Below, piece by piece: positions 1-11,758 of a stretch of 64,000 nucleotides of DNA. How positions within the stretch are numbered: the stretch's first letter is position 1; every line of letters begins with the position of its first letter. The notes beneath the pieces are model-generated. The model saw nothing but the letters and a program-made list of their open reading frames with translations. It ran no database searches and was not told where the DNA came from. Source of the stretch: Inia geoffrensis. Its lineage: Eukaryota; Chordata; Mammalia; Artiodactyla; Iniidae. The stretch spans positions 31,473,496 to 31,537,495 of the forward strand of contig CM070900.1 of the NCBI GenBank assembly GCA_036417435.1, read 5' to 3'. The position numbers were made by a program, and so were the translations under genes.

Positions 1-769
1 TTTTTAAATATAAAATTTGCCTGTCTATGGTTCACCAACTTATTTTTTTTTTGATACATCTCACATAGTGGCTCTTACTATAATGAAACTCTCCTCAATG
101 ATTTTATTTATAAAACAATAACTACAGAGTTACATGAAATTTCATGGTTCAGTAACTATCATCTAACCAACTCATATAAGATTGAATCATCCAGGGTTAA
201 ATAAAACAGCTGTCTTCAAATATATATTGCCTGAGGTCTCTCTGATTTCAATCACACAATCAGCTACTTGACTTCAGAGATGGGAGGACAGATGAAGAAT
301 AAAAAGAATTTGAGGCAATGACTGTAACTACTTAACTGTGTCAGCAAAACATTATATATATTTTTACAGTTTAGAATGGGCCTTCCCAAATCAATAACAT
401 CTGAAATCACCAACTCAATATTTCTCAATACCTGGTAAGGAAAAAAAAAAAGTTGACCTTCATATTTGTTATAGAATTAAAAACTAAAAATTAAAACCAA
501 CCCCCCCCAAAAAAAAATAATTCCATGTAGAGATCCAAAGAAGATAGTTGTCAACAGAGAACTTTTAAAAGGTGTTTAAAATACAGTTCTCCTGAGATGC
601 ATATGTGCTGCTTTGCTACATTTACTCTTTAATCAATCAGCTCAATACCTTATATATACAGACTCTGTAAATGTTTGTTAAATGAATATATCAATGACTG
701 TAATCTGCTATTGAGTTGCATTCAGGGCCAAGGCAGAGATGACATGTTTACCAGTAACAAATGTGTCCA
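1..769. other. AT-rich single-copy DNA, no gene seen
   Basis: No recognisable coding region or interspersed repeat. It contains short homopolymer runs, including a C8/A8 pair near 500-520. All frames are densely interrupted. Confidence 0.5.
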
Positions 770-1040
770 ATTTTAGCCCTTTATCCCTTTCTTCTATGAT
801 CTCCACTGTATTTCCATCCTTGTCTCCAGCCCATTGCCTTAACATTCCAATCACATCAGACTCTGAAAAAATCTCCGAAGACACTGTTCACTAATCTGTG
901 TATAGCCTCCTGCTGTTCCCTATGCCTATTCCTTACATTTCAAAACCCTCTAAATCTTTAAGAGGGGATCTGTTTTCTCCTTCACTCCATGATTCCTAAA
1001 CTGGAATTAATTGATCCTATGCTCCTGGCTCATATTGCTT
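770..1040 (+). repeat. Degraded LINE L2-like fragment
   Basis: A C/T-rich stretch with the word order of the L2 3' region: a 'ctgctgttccctatgcctat' block, then 'ttcaaaaccctc', then 'ctccttcact'. It is highly diverged and called by eye, so the boundaries are approximate. Confidence 0.5.
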
Positions 1041-2384
1041 GATTTCCAAACTGCACTTTAGCCACAGTATATTACATATAAGAGACGTTTATAAAATATT
1101 TTTAATACTGTAGGCAAAAGTCAGTTAAAGTTAAGGAGTAAATTTGCAAAGAAATATTATTAATGTATTCTTATGACAATGTAATTAATTATGAAAAGAA
1201 AATTATTCAAAACTGAAATAAATGTTTAAATATTATGACATAGGATAGTACTTATAAAATCTGTAATGCTTTAGTATTTATTTCTATTCTTTTATAAACA
1301 TTATAGTTATTGCTACGTGATTCCCAACACATATAAAATATTCACTAAGCCAACATACTTAAAGAGTAGCTTATCTCTTCTTCTTTCCCAGAAAGTAAAA
1401 GGTAGAAAAAAAGAAGAACATAGCTAGGAGTTAGCCCATGTGCAGACTGACTGACCGAAAATGACATCAAGGAAATCAAATTCTGGAACCTCATGACCTC
1501 CAAAACCATGACGGGAAATCAGAACCAGCAATCCTGTTAGTGAGTCAACTCGCTTCTCTTTAAGTATCAAAGGGGGAATCTCCACACAGTAAATGACGCC
1601 AGGATACCAAGAACCTGCAAAACTGTTAATCAGTTTCTACCTAGACGTTAACTTAATTTGCATTCAAAATGGTCACTTCAAATGATGAAAATGTGATTCC
1701 AAATTTAAAAATAAGATGTAAGTGAATATCCTACATAATAAAATTAAGATTCTGCCTGGTTATATATTTAATTTGATATTGGTTAAACCTATATCTCCTT
1801 TATTCCTTACACAAGCAGTTGCTAGAACAACACATCTTTACTCTAAAAAGTTATACATCCTAAAAAGGATACTTTCATTCAAAGTACATTCAAATTTAAG
1901 TTTGAAATTTCTACTTATCCTAAAAGCTACTATTCAAAAAAAAAAAAGAATTAGTGTAATTCATGGGCCTCAAAATATTACCACTTAACATATGCAGCAT
2001 GGAAAGAGGAAAGAAATCTTATATACTTCTTCTATAAATAAGAGGATTAAATATTGCCCATAATGAGATTATATCCTAAAATTATATTATGACCTTTTTA
2101 AAAATTCCAGAGTAGCCCCTGAAAATACAATCCCACTACTGTGATAATTTATTTCATCCTGACAGAATTCTGAAAATGGTGCTACGAACTTGGCTGGGGC
2201 AACTCTTTTGTTTATAGTAATCCTAAACCTGCTCAGTACAGGTATCAACATACAACATCTAGTGAGATTTTTGCTGACCAGAAAATCCATCTTTGTGGTT
2301 ACAGTGAGTTTATATATATACAGTCTGTCATCATAAAGTTTAATTTTCAGACAGTACCCTTCATTTAAAGTTCTTGAGGGTAAA
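1041..2384. other. AT-rich non-coding DNA
   Basis: Nothing recognised. An 88-codon open frame at 1722-1988 has no domain-like composition and is best explained by chance in AT-rich sequence. Confidence 0.45.
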
Positions 2385-2575
2385 GATTCACGGTAACACC
2401 CAGGTACTGAAAACCAAGGTAGGGTCCTCTGGATATGAATCCCAGCTTCACATATTTATTAGCTGTTTGACCTTGAACAAATTACATACTCTGGATCTTT
2501 TCTTCCTCCATAACAATGCCTACTTTGCAGGATTGCCATGAGAAATAAAGAAACCATTTTTTCCCCCAGGAAAAG
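2385..2575 (+). repeat. MIR SINE relic
   Basis: It contains the MIR core words in order: 'gaatcccagcttcacatatt', 'tagctgtttgaccttg', 'caaattacatactctg', then a 'cattgcctactttgcaggatt'-like 3' part ending in 'gagaaataaag'. MIR is an ancient tRNA-derived SINE shared across mammals. Strand follows the core. Confidence 0.75.
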
Positions 2576-3789
2576 TACAGCATATAATACGTAGTATAGT
2601 ATAGAAATCATTAAATATTGCTATATCTGATTTCATTGCACTAACTAAACAATATCCTTTCTTTCTTGGTTTCTATTTTCCTTATTATTTTCCCCTTTTC
2701 CACTTTCTTCCACCTCTCCTCAATCTAAGACGTTTCCCTAACGTGTCAAATAATATTTTTTTCCTTATTTGTTTTATTTGTGATAGCTTGTTTTACATAT
2801 AAAATTTGGAATATTAAAATTCAATGAGTTGAAAATTTTATATTTCCTGAAAAAAAATATATAATCCTGAATTTCCCAGTGATACCAACTTTTTTTGTAG
2901 ACTTGAAGTTTTACTGGATTTACTGTGCACAGAAATCCCTGAAGTTCAGAATTCTAGGCTAGAGTATTTCTAGAAGCAACAGTAATCCTAGTACTGCTAA
3001 ACTTTTTATGGGGGGGAGGGCAGAATTTGCAGTCTTTCCTCAGTACTCCTCTAGTCTTGGGTAGACCCCACTGCTTTCTTGAAATCTCCCCATACTCCTC
3101 TTGCTTATTTATCTTTTCATTTACTCCTTCTATCAACAAATACTTTTGAAGAGCCTTTTAGGTGCCAAGTAGAATGCTAAACAGATGAGAAGTAATAGGC
3201 AGAGCCTTTAAATCAGTTGTTGGAGCAAACAGTCTCATAAAGAGAAAACCAACTGTTCAATTTTCTTACAGAGTTGTTAAGGACTATAATGAGCTAATTA
3301 AATTACTCTACAGGGACTGTTAGGTGACACCTAAGTCATTAGGGCTTGTGAGGTTCAAGTGAGAATTCCCTAAAGAAGTAGTGCTTAAGGTGAGAGCTGT
3401 AGAAGTAGGAGGAAGCCAAGAAACCAGGGATATTTTTCTTCTACCATCTACTACCTTCCCTCTATGCACTGAGTATTCTGGTCTCGGCTGAGAGATCTTT
3501 TCTCTACCTGATGTTCAACCATCAGCCTGGTTGAACTGATGCCAAGGCCAAGCAACCCCCAAACTTCAACTTCACCCCCAAACTTCAATTTCACCATCCC
3601 CTCAATACTAATGACTTCTGCCTACTTCCTCTATCAAAACACATAGACATACCAATGAGAAACTTCCTGTTTCAGACAAAAACGTATCTCTCAGAATTTA
3701 TCTTAGTGAACTCTCTGGATATTTAACTATATTTCATTTTCCTTTTCCGTCAAAAAAAATTATTTTGAATTATTCTTATACCATTCTGT
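2576..3789. other. Non-coding DNA with a small tandem duplication
   Basis: No gene seen. Around 3110-3260 there is a weak resemblance to an old interspersed repeat. At about 3556-3595 a 19-20 bp unit with core 'ccccaaacttcaa' occurs twice in tandem with one mismatch. Otherwise single-copy. Confidence 0.4.
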
Positions 3790-4320
3790 TTTCTCCTTCT
3801 CAGAATCTTTTTTCGGCCCTTTTGATCTCTTATTTCTCAATCTAGCCTTTAAATGCTGCTAATCTTCAGAAATCTACTTTTTTTTTTTTTCTTTCTTACC
3901 CTACACACGCTCCAGGGAATGGCCTAAGTACGTAATGATCCACACGCTAATGATTCCCAAATATCTATTTCTAGCTGAGATTTCTCCTTGAATTGTGGAA
4001 CTGTGTTTGATTAGGCTGCTTGAGTGTTTTTCTTAACATATCACTTGTGTCTCAAGTGAAATTTGTCCAAGCTTATAATCTTCCTCCCTACTCAAACTTT
4101 ATCAGTTTGTTTTACATATTCAATTGTTCCCTATCATTGAGTAGTGTCACTACTGACATTGTGTTTCAATTCAGAACACTAGAAAATAATTCTCACTCTT
4201 CCTTTTACTCCACCACCTACATAGAATTGTCATTTTGCCCTAGATCTCACCTGTTCAATATACCTAGAGGCCAGCTACTCACCAAACCCATTACAATTCT
4301 CATAGTTTGAGTGACCAACA
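3790..4320. repeat. Possible ancient LINE-like fragment, unclassified
   Basis: A pyrimidine-rich stretch that reads like an old, heavily decayed LINE or LTR-internal repeat, for example 'ctaatgattcccaaatatct' followed by 'tagctgagatttctcc'. The 96-codon open frame at 4020-4310 has no recognised domain. Family uncertain. Confidence 0.3.
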
Positions 4321-4383
4321 CTTTCTGTTAGTATTACATCATTCTATTTATGGTAAATTGATTCTTTTTAAAGATAGATTTTA

Positions 4384-4612
4384 GGGCTTCCCTGGTGGCG
4401 CAGTGGTTGAGAGTCCTCCTGCCGATGCAGGGGACGGGGGTTCGTGCCCCGGTCTGGGAAGATCCCACATGCCGTGGAGCAGCTGGGCCTGTGAGCCATG
4501 GCGGCTGAGATTGCGCATCCGGAGCCTGTGCTCCGCAATGGGAGAGGCCACAACAGTGAGAGGCCCGTGTACCGCAAAAAAAACCAAAAACCAAACCAAA
4601 AAAAAAAAAACA
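4384..4612 (+). mobile_element. CHR-family SINE, complete, with target-site duplication
   Basis: The head GGGCTTCCCTGGTGGCGCAG is tRNA-Glu-derived and contains Pol III A-box and B-box-like segments (B-box-like 'ggttcgtgcccc' near 4440). The body runs through 'gagaggccacaacagtgaga' and ends in an A-rich tail that includes 'ccaaaaaccaaaccaaa'. It is flanked by a perfect 14 bp duplication, AAAGATAGATTTTA, at 4370-4383 and 4613-4626, so both ends are well defined. One of only two plus-strand copies in the window. Open frames of 72-139 codons over it are repeat artefacts. Confidence 0.92.
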
Positions 4613-4639
4613 AAAGATAGATTTTATTCATTAAAAAAA

Positions 4640-4977
4640 TTTTTTTTTTATTTTTGGCTGCATTGGGTCTTCATTGCTGTGCACGGGTTTTCTCTACTTG
4701 CAGCGAGCAGGGTCTACTCTTCGTTGTGGTGCGTGGACTTCTCATTGCGGTGGCTTCTCTTGCTGCAGACCATGGGCTCTAGGTGTGTGGGCTTCAGTAG
4801 TTGTGGCACGTGGGCTCAGTAGTTGTGTTTTGCGGGCTCTACAGCACAGGCTCAGTAGTTGTGGTGCAAGGGCTTAGTTGCTCTGTGGCATGTGGGATCT
4901 TCCCAGACCAGGGCTCGAATCTGTGTCCCCTGCACTGGCAAGCAGATTCTTAACCACTGCACCACCAGAGAAGCCCA
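4640..4977 (-). mobile_element. Long CHR-family SINE (CHR-2-like)
   Basis: Reading the minus strand, it starts with the same tRNA-derived head (complement of 'accaccagagaagccc', about 4962-4977). It then has a longer body of repeated 'cacaactactgagcc'-type units and ends in 'gcagccaaaaataaa' and an A-rich tail (T-run at 4641-4653). This is the longer subfamily, about 335 bp. It lies 14 bp from the target duplication of the preceding SINE. I could not define a duplication for this copy. Confidence 0.85.
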
Positions 4978-5719
4978 ATAAAGTTTTCCGACTTTTATCC
5001 TCATTTATTATTTGCCTTTCTTGTAAGATAATTATAGTTCCCGTGCTACTAACCTCAGCCTTGGCCATCTGGCTAGCTTTAGTTAATGAAGTGAGAATGC
5101 ATGCCTGTCGTTTCAGATTAGAAACTAGCCATCAGGTGACTCAGCCATTGTTTCACCTTTTTATTGTAAGGTAAATACAGATACTGAAAACACATAAAGC
5201 AAAAATATGTGAATAAGGCAAAACCCCTAGCAGCCACACCCAGACCAAGAAATAGAACTAGATCAGACACCTCAAAAACCCCATCGCAATCATAGCCCCC
5301 CTTCTCCCTTCCTCCAAAAGTAACCACCACACTGAATTTTATATTTTGTATTTTAAGTAAACAATTCTTTATGTTTCTTTATGGCTTTGTCATCCAAATT
5401 TCCATCTCAAGGCAGTCTAACTTAATTTTGCATGACTTTTTAACTTGCTATGTGCTTTAATTATCTTTTAATCTACAGGTTCCCACTCAATCCATTTCTT
5501 TTCCTCACAATTTTTTTTTTGTTGTTGTTGTTGAAGGACCTACACCAACTGGCATCTAGAGTTTCTGGCTATAAATCTTGTTTATTATATATTTGACATG
5601 TTTCTTTGTCCTTCAAATTGGTAACTGGAGCCAGGGGCTTGATCAGACTCAGGCTGGTTCACTCTGGTACAACTGTGGATGATATGCTCTTCCATCAAGA
5701 GACATCTCTCTCGTTCATA

Positions 5720-5724
<5 letters not shown>
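4978..5724. other. Non-coding DNA, possible old LINE remnants
   Basis: No gene seen. Around 5160-5340 and 5500-5670 the wording ('cccagaccaagaaatagaac', 'aagtaaccaccacac') resembles a common ancient L1-associated repeat, but I cannot place it in a family. The GTT run at 5520-5533 is simple sequence. Confidence 0.35.

Positions 5725-5753
<29 letters not shown>
5725..5753. repeat. (TC)n microsatellite
   Basis: About 14 uninterrupted TC dinucleotides, then 'tttctcctttctgtctctct'. The open frames crossing it are leucine/serine artefacts. Confidence 0.95.
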
Positions 5754-5758
<5 letters not shown>

Positions 5759-5838
5759 CTTTCTGTCTCTCTTAGCAAAGTTCGCAGCCTTTGATTCTCA
5801 ATGCCTCATTGAGGTGAAAAAAAGGGATGTTTTAATTC

Positions 5839-6028
5839 TTTTTTTATTTTTGTTGTACACGGGCCTCTCACTGTTGTGGCCTCTCCCGTTGCGGAGCACA
5901 GGCTCAGCGGCCATGGCTCATGGGCCTAGCTGCTCCGCAGCAAGTGGGATCTTCCCGGATCTGGGCACGAACCCGTGTCCCCTGCAACGGCAGGCGGACT
6001 CTCAACCACTGCGCCACCAGGGAAGCCC
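5839..6028 (-). mobile_element. CHR-family SINE, short type
   Basis: Complement of the short CHR consensus: 'gggcctctcactgttgtggc' at the 3' side through 'accactgcgccaccagggaa' and 'gccc' at the 5' end (6028). The A-tail appears as the T-rich stretch at 5839-5851. Relative to the neighbouring copies, a short internal piece is missing after 'gcacaggctc'. No unambiguous target duplication found. Confidence 0.9.
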
Positions 6029-7394
6029 TCTCATTTTGATTTTATATATTAGTTGAAATAATTTTACCAGGACATACTTCCCTTTTTATACTATTTGATT
6101 CATATTTGTGTCATTCATATAGGAAAAATAAGATAAGTAAATTTTTAATTTCTGCCTTTTATTTATTCAGTTTTCAAAATAATCAACTGGTTCTCTGACA
6201 TCCTCTGAAGATGACCAATTCAAGAGCTCTTTTTATATATTATAAACCCACAGATTTAAACTTATTCAATGGATTTATATCAGTTGCAATTTTTATCCAT
6301 ATTGGAGCTTAGTTTGTCCTACCTTTGTCCAGTGGGAACCTCTTAAAATTGGCTCCTGAATTTTTTGACATGAACTTAGCAATTTTTGGTACATTTGTTG
6401 CTATCTGGCATGAAAGATATTTCAGGCCCACCTTTTATATTTCCTGTCCAAGACCTGGAATAAGCCATTTCTCTAAAAATACCTGGTTCCTTCTAATGGA
6501 AAATAGTATTTTAAGATAAGAATCTTGGTACTAGGAATGCTTACTGTTACTAGACGAATCATTGTTTTTAGACCTTCTCAGTGGACAAAGCCAACATATC
6601 TTGAGAGCTCATTCTTATACTTCCAGTCTAAATTCAGGAACACAGTGTTAATTTACCACTTCTATATCAGTATTTCCTTTCTTCTACACTGAGAATTCAG
6701 GTTCTCAAGAATATAGGATCTGATAGAACTAGAACAGATCATAATTACTTATTTGCTTTATTATACATATCACATACAACAATCTCAGAATTGCAATACT
6801 ACCACCATGAAATATTCTATTTAAAAAGAACTGAAAACATATTTTTGCATGTGCTATTTTTATTATAGTCTATTTTTTGTGATTGTAGTATTTTCACATT
6901 GTCAGATTATAAAGCCATTATAATCTTACCCTTTTAATCTTCATTTAATCTTAAATGACTAAATTTAATCTTAAAATTATATATTTAATGCTCTCTATCA
7001 GTCTTTAGGTTAATGTTTCTTCAATCATTATGACTGTCTGAAGTTGTTTGTTTTTAGAGTTGCAGTGGGCTTTTACTGAGATAAATTAATAAAAAACAAA
7101 ATTTTACCAGCCATCTTTTCTGAATTTTATAAACTCAGCAGAGACTCTGGTCAATATATGTGTGTAATATAACAATATTACACATTCCAACAAAAATAGA
7201 GCCCTACTGGAACATTTGTCAATTAACAGAAAGCCAATTTTCCCTCTCTCCAAATGTTTTCAAAATTTTTAGTCCCCATTGTTCACGTCTCAGTAGAACT
7301 GCTCCCTTGTGGCTAGGGACATTGGAATTCTCTCCCATTTTTACTGAACATTTTAAATTTCAAATTTCAGTTTTGTTTCAAAATGGGGAACAGT
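6029..7394. other. AT-rich DNA, nothing recognised
   Basis: No repeat family or gene identified. Short open frames at 6325-6519 and 7160-7396 show no domain features. Confidence 0.45.
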
Positions 7395-7741
7395 GACTTT
7401 GTTTTTTCCAGGTACCCTTCTTCCATAATGTGGTATATACACACCACATTTTCTTTATGCATTCACCTGTTGATGGACACTTAGGTTGTTTCCATGTCTT
7501 GACTATTGTAAATACTGCTGGAATGATCATGAGAGTGTAGATATATCTTTGAGATAGTGATTTCATTGCCTTCAGATATATACTCAGATGTGGGATGCTG
7601 GATTGTATGGCAGTTCTATTGTTTACTTTTTGAGGAACTTCCACACTATTTTCCTTACTGGCTATGTTAATTTACATTTCCACCAACAGTGCACAAGGGT
7701 TCCGTTTTCTCCAAATCCTTGCCAGAACTTGTTTTCTTGTG

Positions 7742-7964
7742 GGTTTTTTGTTGTTGTTATTGTTGTTGTTTTGCGGTACGCGGGCCTCTCACTGTCGTGG
7801 ACTCTCCCGCTGCGGAGCACAGGCTCCGGACGCACAGGCTCAGCAGCCATGGCCCACGGGCCCAGCCGCTCCACGGCATGTGGGATCCTCCCGGACCGGG
7901 GCATAAACCCATGTCCCCTGCATCGGCAGGCGTACTCTCAACCACTGCACCACCAGGGAAGCCC
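7742..7964 (-). mobile_element. CHR-family SINE nested in old L1
   Basis: Minus-strand CHR SINE with 5' end at 7964 (complement of 'accagggaagccc') and a GTT-rich tail at about 7748-7772 where others have plain poly-T. A perfect 9 bp duplication, TTTCTTGTG, flanks it at 7733-7741 and 7965-7973. The L1 reads through once the SINE and one duplication are removed, so the SINE is the younger insertion. Confidence 0.9.
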
Positions 7965-8612
7965 TTTCTTGTGTTTTTGATGACAGCCATTCTAACAGGT
8001 GTGAGGTGATATCTCACTGTGGTTTTGATTTGCATTTCCCCTATGATTAGTACCTTTTAATGTACCTGTTGGCCATTTGAAGATTTTCTTTGGAAGAATG
8101 TTTATTCAGGTCCTTTGTCCATTTTTTAATTGGATTGAGTTGTATGAGTTCCTCATGTATTTTTAGACATTAAGTCCTTAGCAGATTTGTGGTTTCCAAA
8201 TATTTTCTCTCATTCCATAGGTTGCCTTCTCATTTTGTTGACTATTTATTTTGCTGAGCAGAAACTTTTTGGTTTGATGTAGCTGTACTTTATTTTTGCT
8301 TTTGTTGCTTGCACTTTGGTGTCAAATCCATAAAATCATTGTCAAGACCAATGTCAAAGAATTTTTCCCCTAAGTTTTCTTCTTTAGTATGATGTTAAAT
8401 TTGGCTTGCTAATTTTTTTGTGTTGAGAAATTTGCATCTATATCCATCAGGGATATTGGCCTATAGTTTTCTTATCTTGTAGTGTTCTTTTCTAGCTTTG
8501 GTATCAAGGTAATTCTGGCCTCATAAAATAAGTCTGGAAGCATTCCTTCTTGTTCAATTTTTTGAAACAGGCTGAGAAGGATTGGTGTTAATTCTTCTTT
8601 GTTTTTAAAAAG

Positions 8613-9928
8613 ATATATATTCTTATTAGTAACAGTATGAATCATGGTCAGCCACTGTCAGAAGAAATCTATCTTGACCAATTTATCTATCTCTGTTAAA
8701 GGCTATTATTAACAATAAATAACACTTGTAGATATTGCTGTTGTTTATAAATATCTGCCTGTTAGTGTCTACAGTTTTCTTTTGACTACCCCAATGCCTT
8801 TCAATTTCACCAATATGAATTTGAAAATCTGCTGAACTGTTACTTTATAAAATATTATCACTAGTACCGTTCTATTTAGTGTAGATAAAATAAACACTAC
8901 CTAGAAATGGTGATCATTTTTAAAAATATGTAGAAAAAAGAATAGGAGATTTTAAAGTATTCCTATATTAACATTCTGTTTTGCACCAAATACTCTGCTT
9001 ATCCCTAATGATATAAAAGTGATTAAATTATGAATTATGATCTAGCACTAAAAACATTTACAGCCTGATATATTTTCTTCCTTTTTTTTTTTTTAACCTA
9101 GGCTTGTGCTAATTTTATATAATGCCAATAATTTGATTCAAATTTCACAGATTTCTCACAATAGTTAAATTGTTATGCAATGGCTTTAAATTTTTAATTT
9201 TTGTTCCTATATTGCTGCTTGTATATTACTGTAGGATTTGTTCACAAAAAGTATGTCAATGAGAAAGTTGTTTTGTAAACACTGTAATTTTAGATTAATT
9301 CCTCATTTTTTAAACCTCCCCATATCCCAAGTATAGAATAATGTAATAACTTTATTATCCATAGAATGCCAATCACTTGGAAAACTGCTTTCTTTTTTTG
9401 TGCGAGATACAAAATTTTTCATGTGGACTTGCTCACCATAGTTGACAGTAGAAATCTTCTTTAAAAAATCAAATGAGAAGGCAAAACTCAGAATAAGAGA
9501 AAATGCAAGCAAACGTTTGATGTCTTTATAGTTTAGCTTTTTAGTCAGGGATTTTGTGTTTTACCTATAGCAGAATATGTTTGGTAATCAATGCTATTAA
9601 TAATGAACAAATTGCTAGACCATGTCTTTTTGATGCTTCCATACTGGGGAAAGAAAGCTAATGTAGAACTCAGGAGAATAGAACATGTACAAATGATAAA
9701 TGAATGACACTGGTGTTCTATATAATAGTAATCAGTTGGAGCAATCTCCTATATAACTTTTGTGGTTATAACATAGTTAGGAAAAACATGCTGGAAATTT
9801 TTTAAGTAGACCTTTAATGATAACCAAGGTTCTGTTTATTTTTACTTCTACTGATTTATTTTTAAAATTTTAATTCAATTTATTTAAACTGAAAACAACA
9901 AAAAACAAAAACAAAACAAAACAAGAAA
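8613..9928 (+). other. Unidentified 1.3 kb insert with A-rich 3' end
   Basis: This stretch separates two L1 pieces that would otherwise be contiguous in ORF2, losing only about 15-20 bp of L1. It is not L1-like. It is AT-rich like a 3'UTR and ends at 9889-9925 in an A-rich tract (units such as 'aaaaacaaaacaaaac'), which suggests retroposition on the plus strand. I see no AATAAA close to the tail, no open frame and no clear target duplication. It could be a retrocopy of an mRNA 3' end, an unrecognised repeat, or host sequence between two L1 insertions. Confidence 0.4.
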
Positions 9929-10105
9929 CAGTTCACCAGTGAAACCATCTGGTTCTGGATTTTGTTGGGAGTTTTTTAATGACTGACCCAATCTCTTTAC
10001 TTGTTATTGGTCTGTTGTTATTTTCGATTTCTTCATAATTCAGTCTTGGTAGTTTGTATGTTTCTAGGAATTTATTAATTTCTTCTCAATTATCCAATTT
10101 GTTGG

Positions 10106-11165
10106 ACAAGACCTCAGCCTGTGCTCTTCGATCAGGTGGGGAAGCAAAACTGTGTTCCGAAGTTGACGGCTGGGATTTGAGATCAGGTAGGCCACTAACT
10201 GTGCTTGGCTGTTCAGCAAAGTCTGTAGTGGGGCTTTTTGGTCGGGAGGATCTGTATCTCAGAGTTCCATGAGGCTAGGACTGTGCTCCAGGGTAGGGCA
10301 GGGTTGATGTCCTAGCTCCCCAGCTGGGTGGGACTGCGGGCTGAGTTCTGAGGCTGTCCAAGGTCACTGTTCAGGCTCCCTGGTTATGTCTAGAGGCTAT
10401 ACTCAGTAATTGGGCAAGATTGTTGGCTTGGCTTCCTGCCTAAGATTGTCCATAGGATGGGATCAGCAGCTGCTTGGCTTCTCTGGCCTGGAGGGTCTAG
10501 AAGCTATAATCCGTAGTTGGGCAGGGCATCAATTGTTTTCTTTCCCCTGCCAGGGTGGGATCATAGAACAGGCTCCACGGCCAGCGTAGCTTGTACTCAA
10601 CAGAGCTCCTTGGCCAGACAGGGCTTACAGATTTAGTTCTGCAGATGGATGGAGCCCGTGGCTGAGATCTCTGCTCAGCTGCAGCTGCAAGGAGAAATAT
10701 GGTTAGCCAAGATATGAGTGTTGGTTGCTGTAAGCTCCCCCGCTCAACGTCTCTGTTTCTACCTGATCTCCAGTGGTCAAGTCCTGCAGATTCCCGTAGT
10801 GAACTGTGTGGGACAAGACACAGGTGGACCTGCCAGGAAGGGCCTTCTGAGGGAGCTGGATATCCACCTTGTGCTTTCCTTTTCACACTGGAGAAATCAT
10901 AGGTCTAAAGGGGCACGCTTGGTGCAAGTGCTGCCCCTGCCCTGGGCGAAGGGCAATGCAGTCAGAATGTAGCTGCTCCTCTTACCTTTCTGATGTTGAT
11001 TCTTCTCAGACTCTGTGGTCCAGAGGGGTGCTTAAGCCTCAGCTCTGGAATTTGGGATTTTCACAGTGGTGTCTTCTCGATAAATGGTTGCTAGTTTGTC
11101 TTCTTATGAGGCAGACTGAAGTCAGGAATGACCTATGTCATCATTTTGATGACATCACCCAAGCA
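10106..11165 (-). repeat. Probable L1M 5'UTR-like block
   Basis: A less AT-rich block next to the L1 piece. It is built of loosely repeated 'ggctgggatttgagatcagg' / 'agctgcttggcttctctgg'-style units, which is typical of old L1 5' untranslated regions. Overlapping open frames on both strands (10497-10886 minus, 10699-11177 plus) are mutually inconsistent and lack domain features. Family and strand are inferred from the adjacent L1. Confidence 0.45.
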
Positions 11166-11362
11166 AGAGCATCTTAATATGTATATTATTGTAGTATCCA
11201 TTTGATATCATGTTTGTTTGTCCCATATTTTTTTCCTATTGGCCACTGCCCTTACCTATGTGATTATGGTAGGGATGACAATTGTATGGACCTTGCTACC
11301 AATCAAACGTCTTTCAATTAGCCAATTAGGTATCAACCTAAGCACAGTGACTTGTTCATATG

Positions 11363-11758
11363 TGTTACTGAGGACTAAATTGTATTCCCCCAAAATTCAT
11401 TTATTGAAGGCTTAACTCCCAATGTGACTGTATTTGGAATAGGGCCTTTAAGAAGGTAATTCAAGTTAAATGAGGTCATAAGGGTAGGGCCCTAATCTGA
11501 TAGCACTGGTGTCCTTATAAGAAGAGGAGGAGATAGCAGAGCTCTCTAGCTCTCTCTCTGCTCACACAAAGGGCCAAACCAATACAAACACACAGTGAGA
11601 AGGTAGCCATATGTAAACCAGGAAGAAAGGGCTCATCAAAAACTAACACTACTGATCCCTTGATTTGGGGGTTCAAGCCTCCAGAGCTGTAAGAAAAATA
11701 AATTCTATTGTTTAAGCCACCTCATCTAGGTATTCCGTTATCACAGCCAAACAGACAG
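11363..11758 (+). repeat. MaLR/MLT1-type LTR
   Basis: Word order matches mammalian MaLR LTRs: 'ccccaaaattcatttattga', 'gtgactgtatttggaat', 'ggtgtccttataagaagagg', 'cctccagagctgtaagaa', 'aataaattctattgtttaag' and 'ccacctcatctagg'. It appears nearly full length for a solo LTR. No matching second LTR or internal region follows. Confidence 0.75.

Larger units (their letters stand above)
7395..10105 (-). mobile_element. Old L1 (L1M-type), broken into pieces
   Basis: On the minus strand, 7395-8390 is the ORF2 C-terminal/3' region. Diagnostic words on the plus strand are 'cacctgttgatggacactta', 'tttccaccaacagtgcacaa' and 'aacaggtgtgaggtgatatc'. Near 8390-8400 the match jumps upstream into the reverse-transcriptase region ('cagggatattggcctatag'), which implies an internal deletion of roughly 1 kb. 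That part runs to about 8612 and resumes at about 9933 ('caccagtgaaaccatctgg'), after 1.3 kb of unrelated sequence. A CHR SINE interrupts it at 7742-7964. No intact frame remains. Confidence 0.8.

Noticed and set aside
4384..4470. tRNA gene call on the SINE head
   Set aside because: A-box and B-box-like segments are present, but there is no cloverleaf-competent tRNA, and the sequence continues into the SINE body and A-tail.
10497..11177. Open frames of 84-129 codons on both strands in a GC-richer block, possibly a gene
   Set aside because: Frames overlap on opposite strands, no domain or splice context is seen, and the wording fits an L1 5'UTR.
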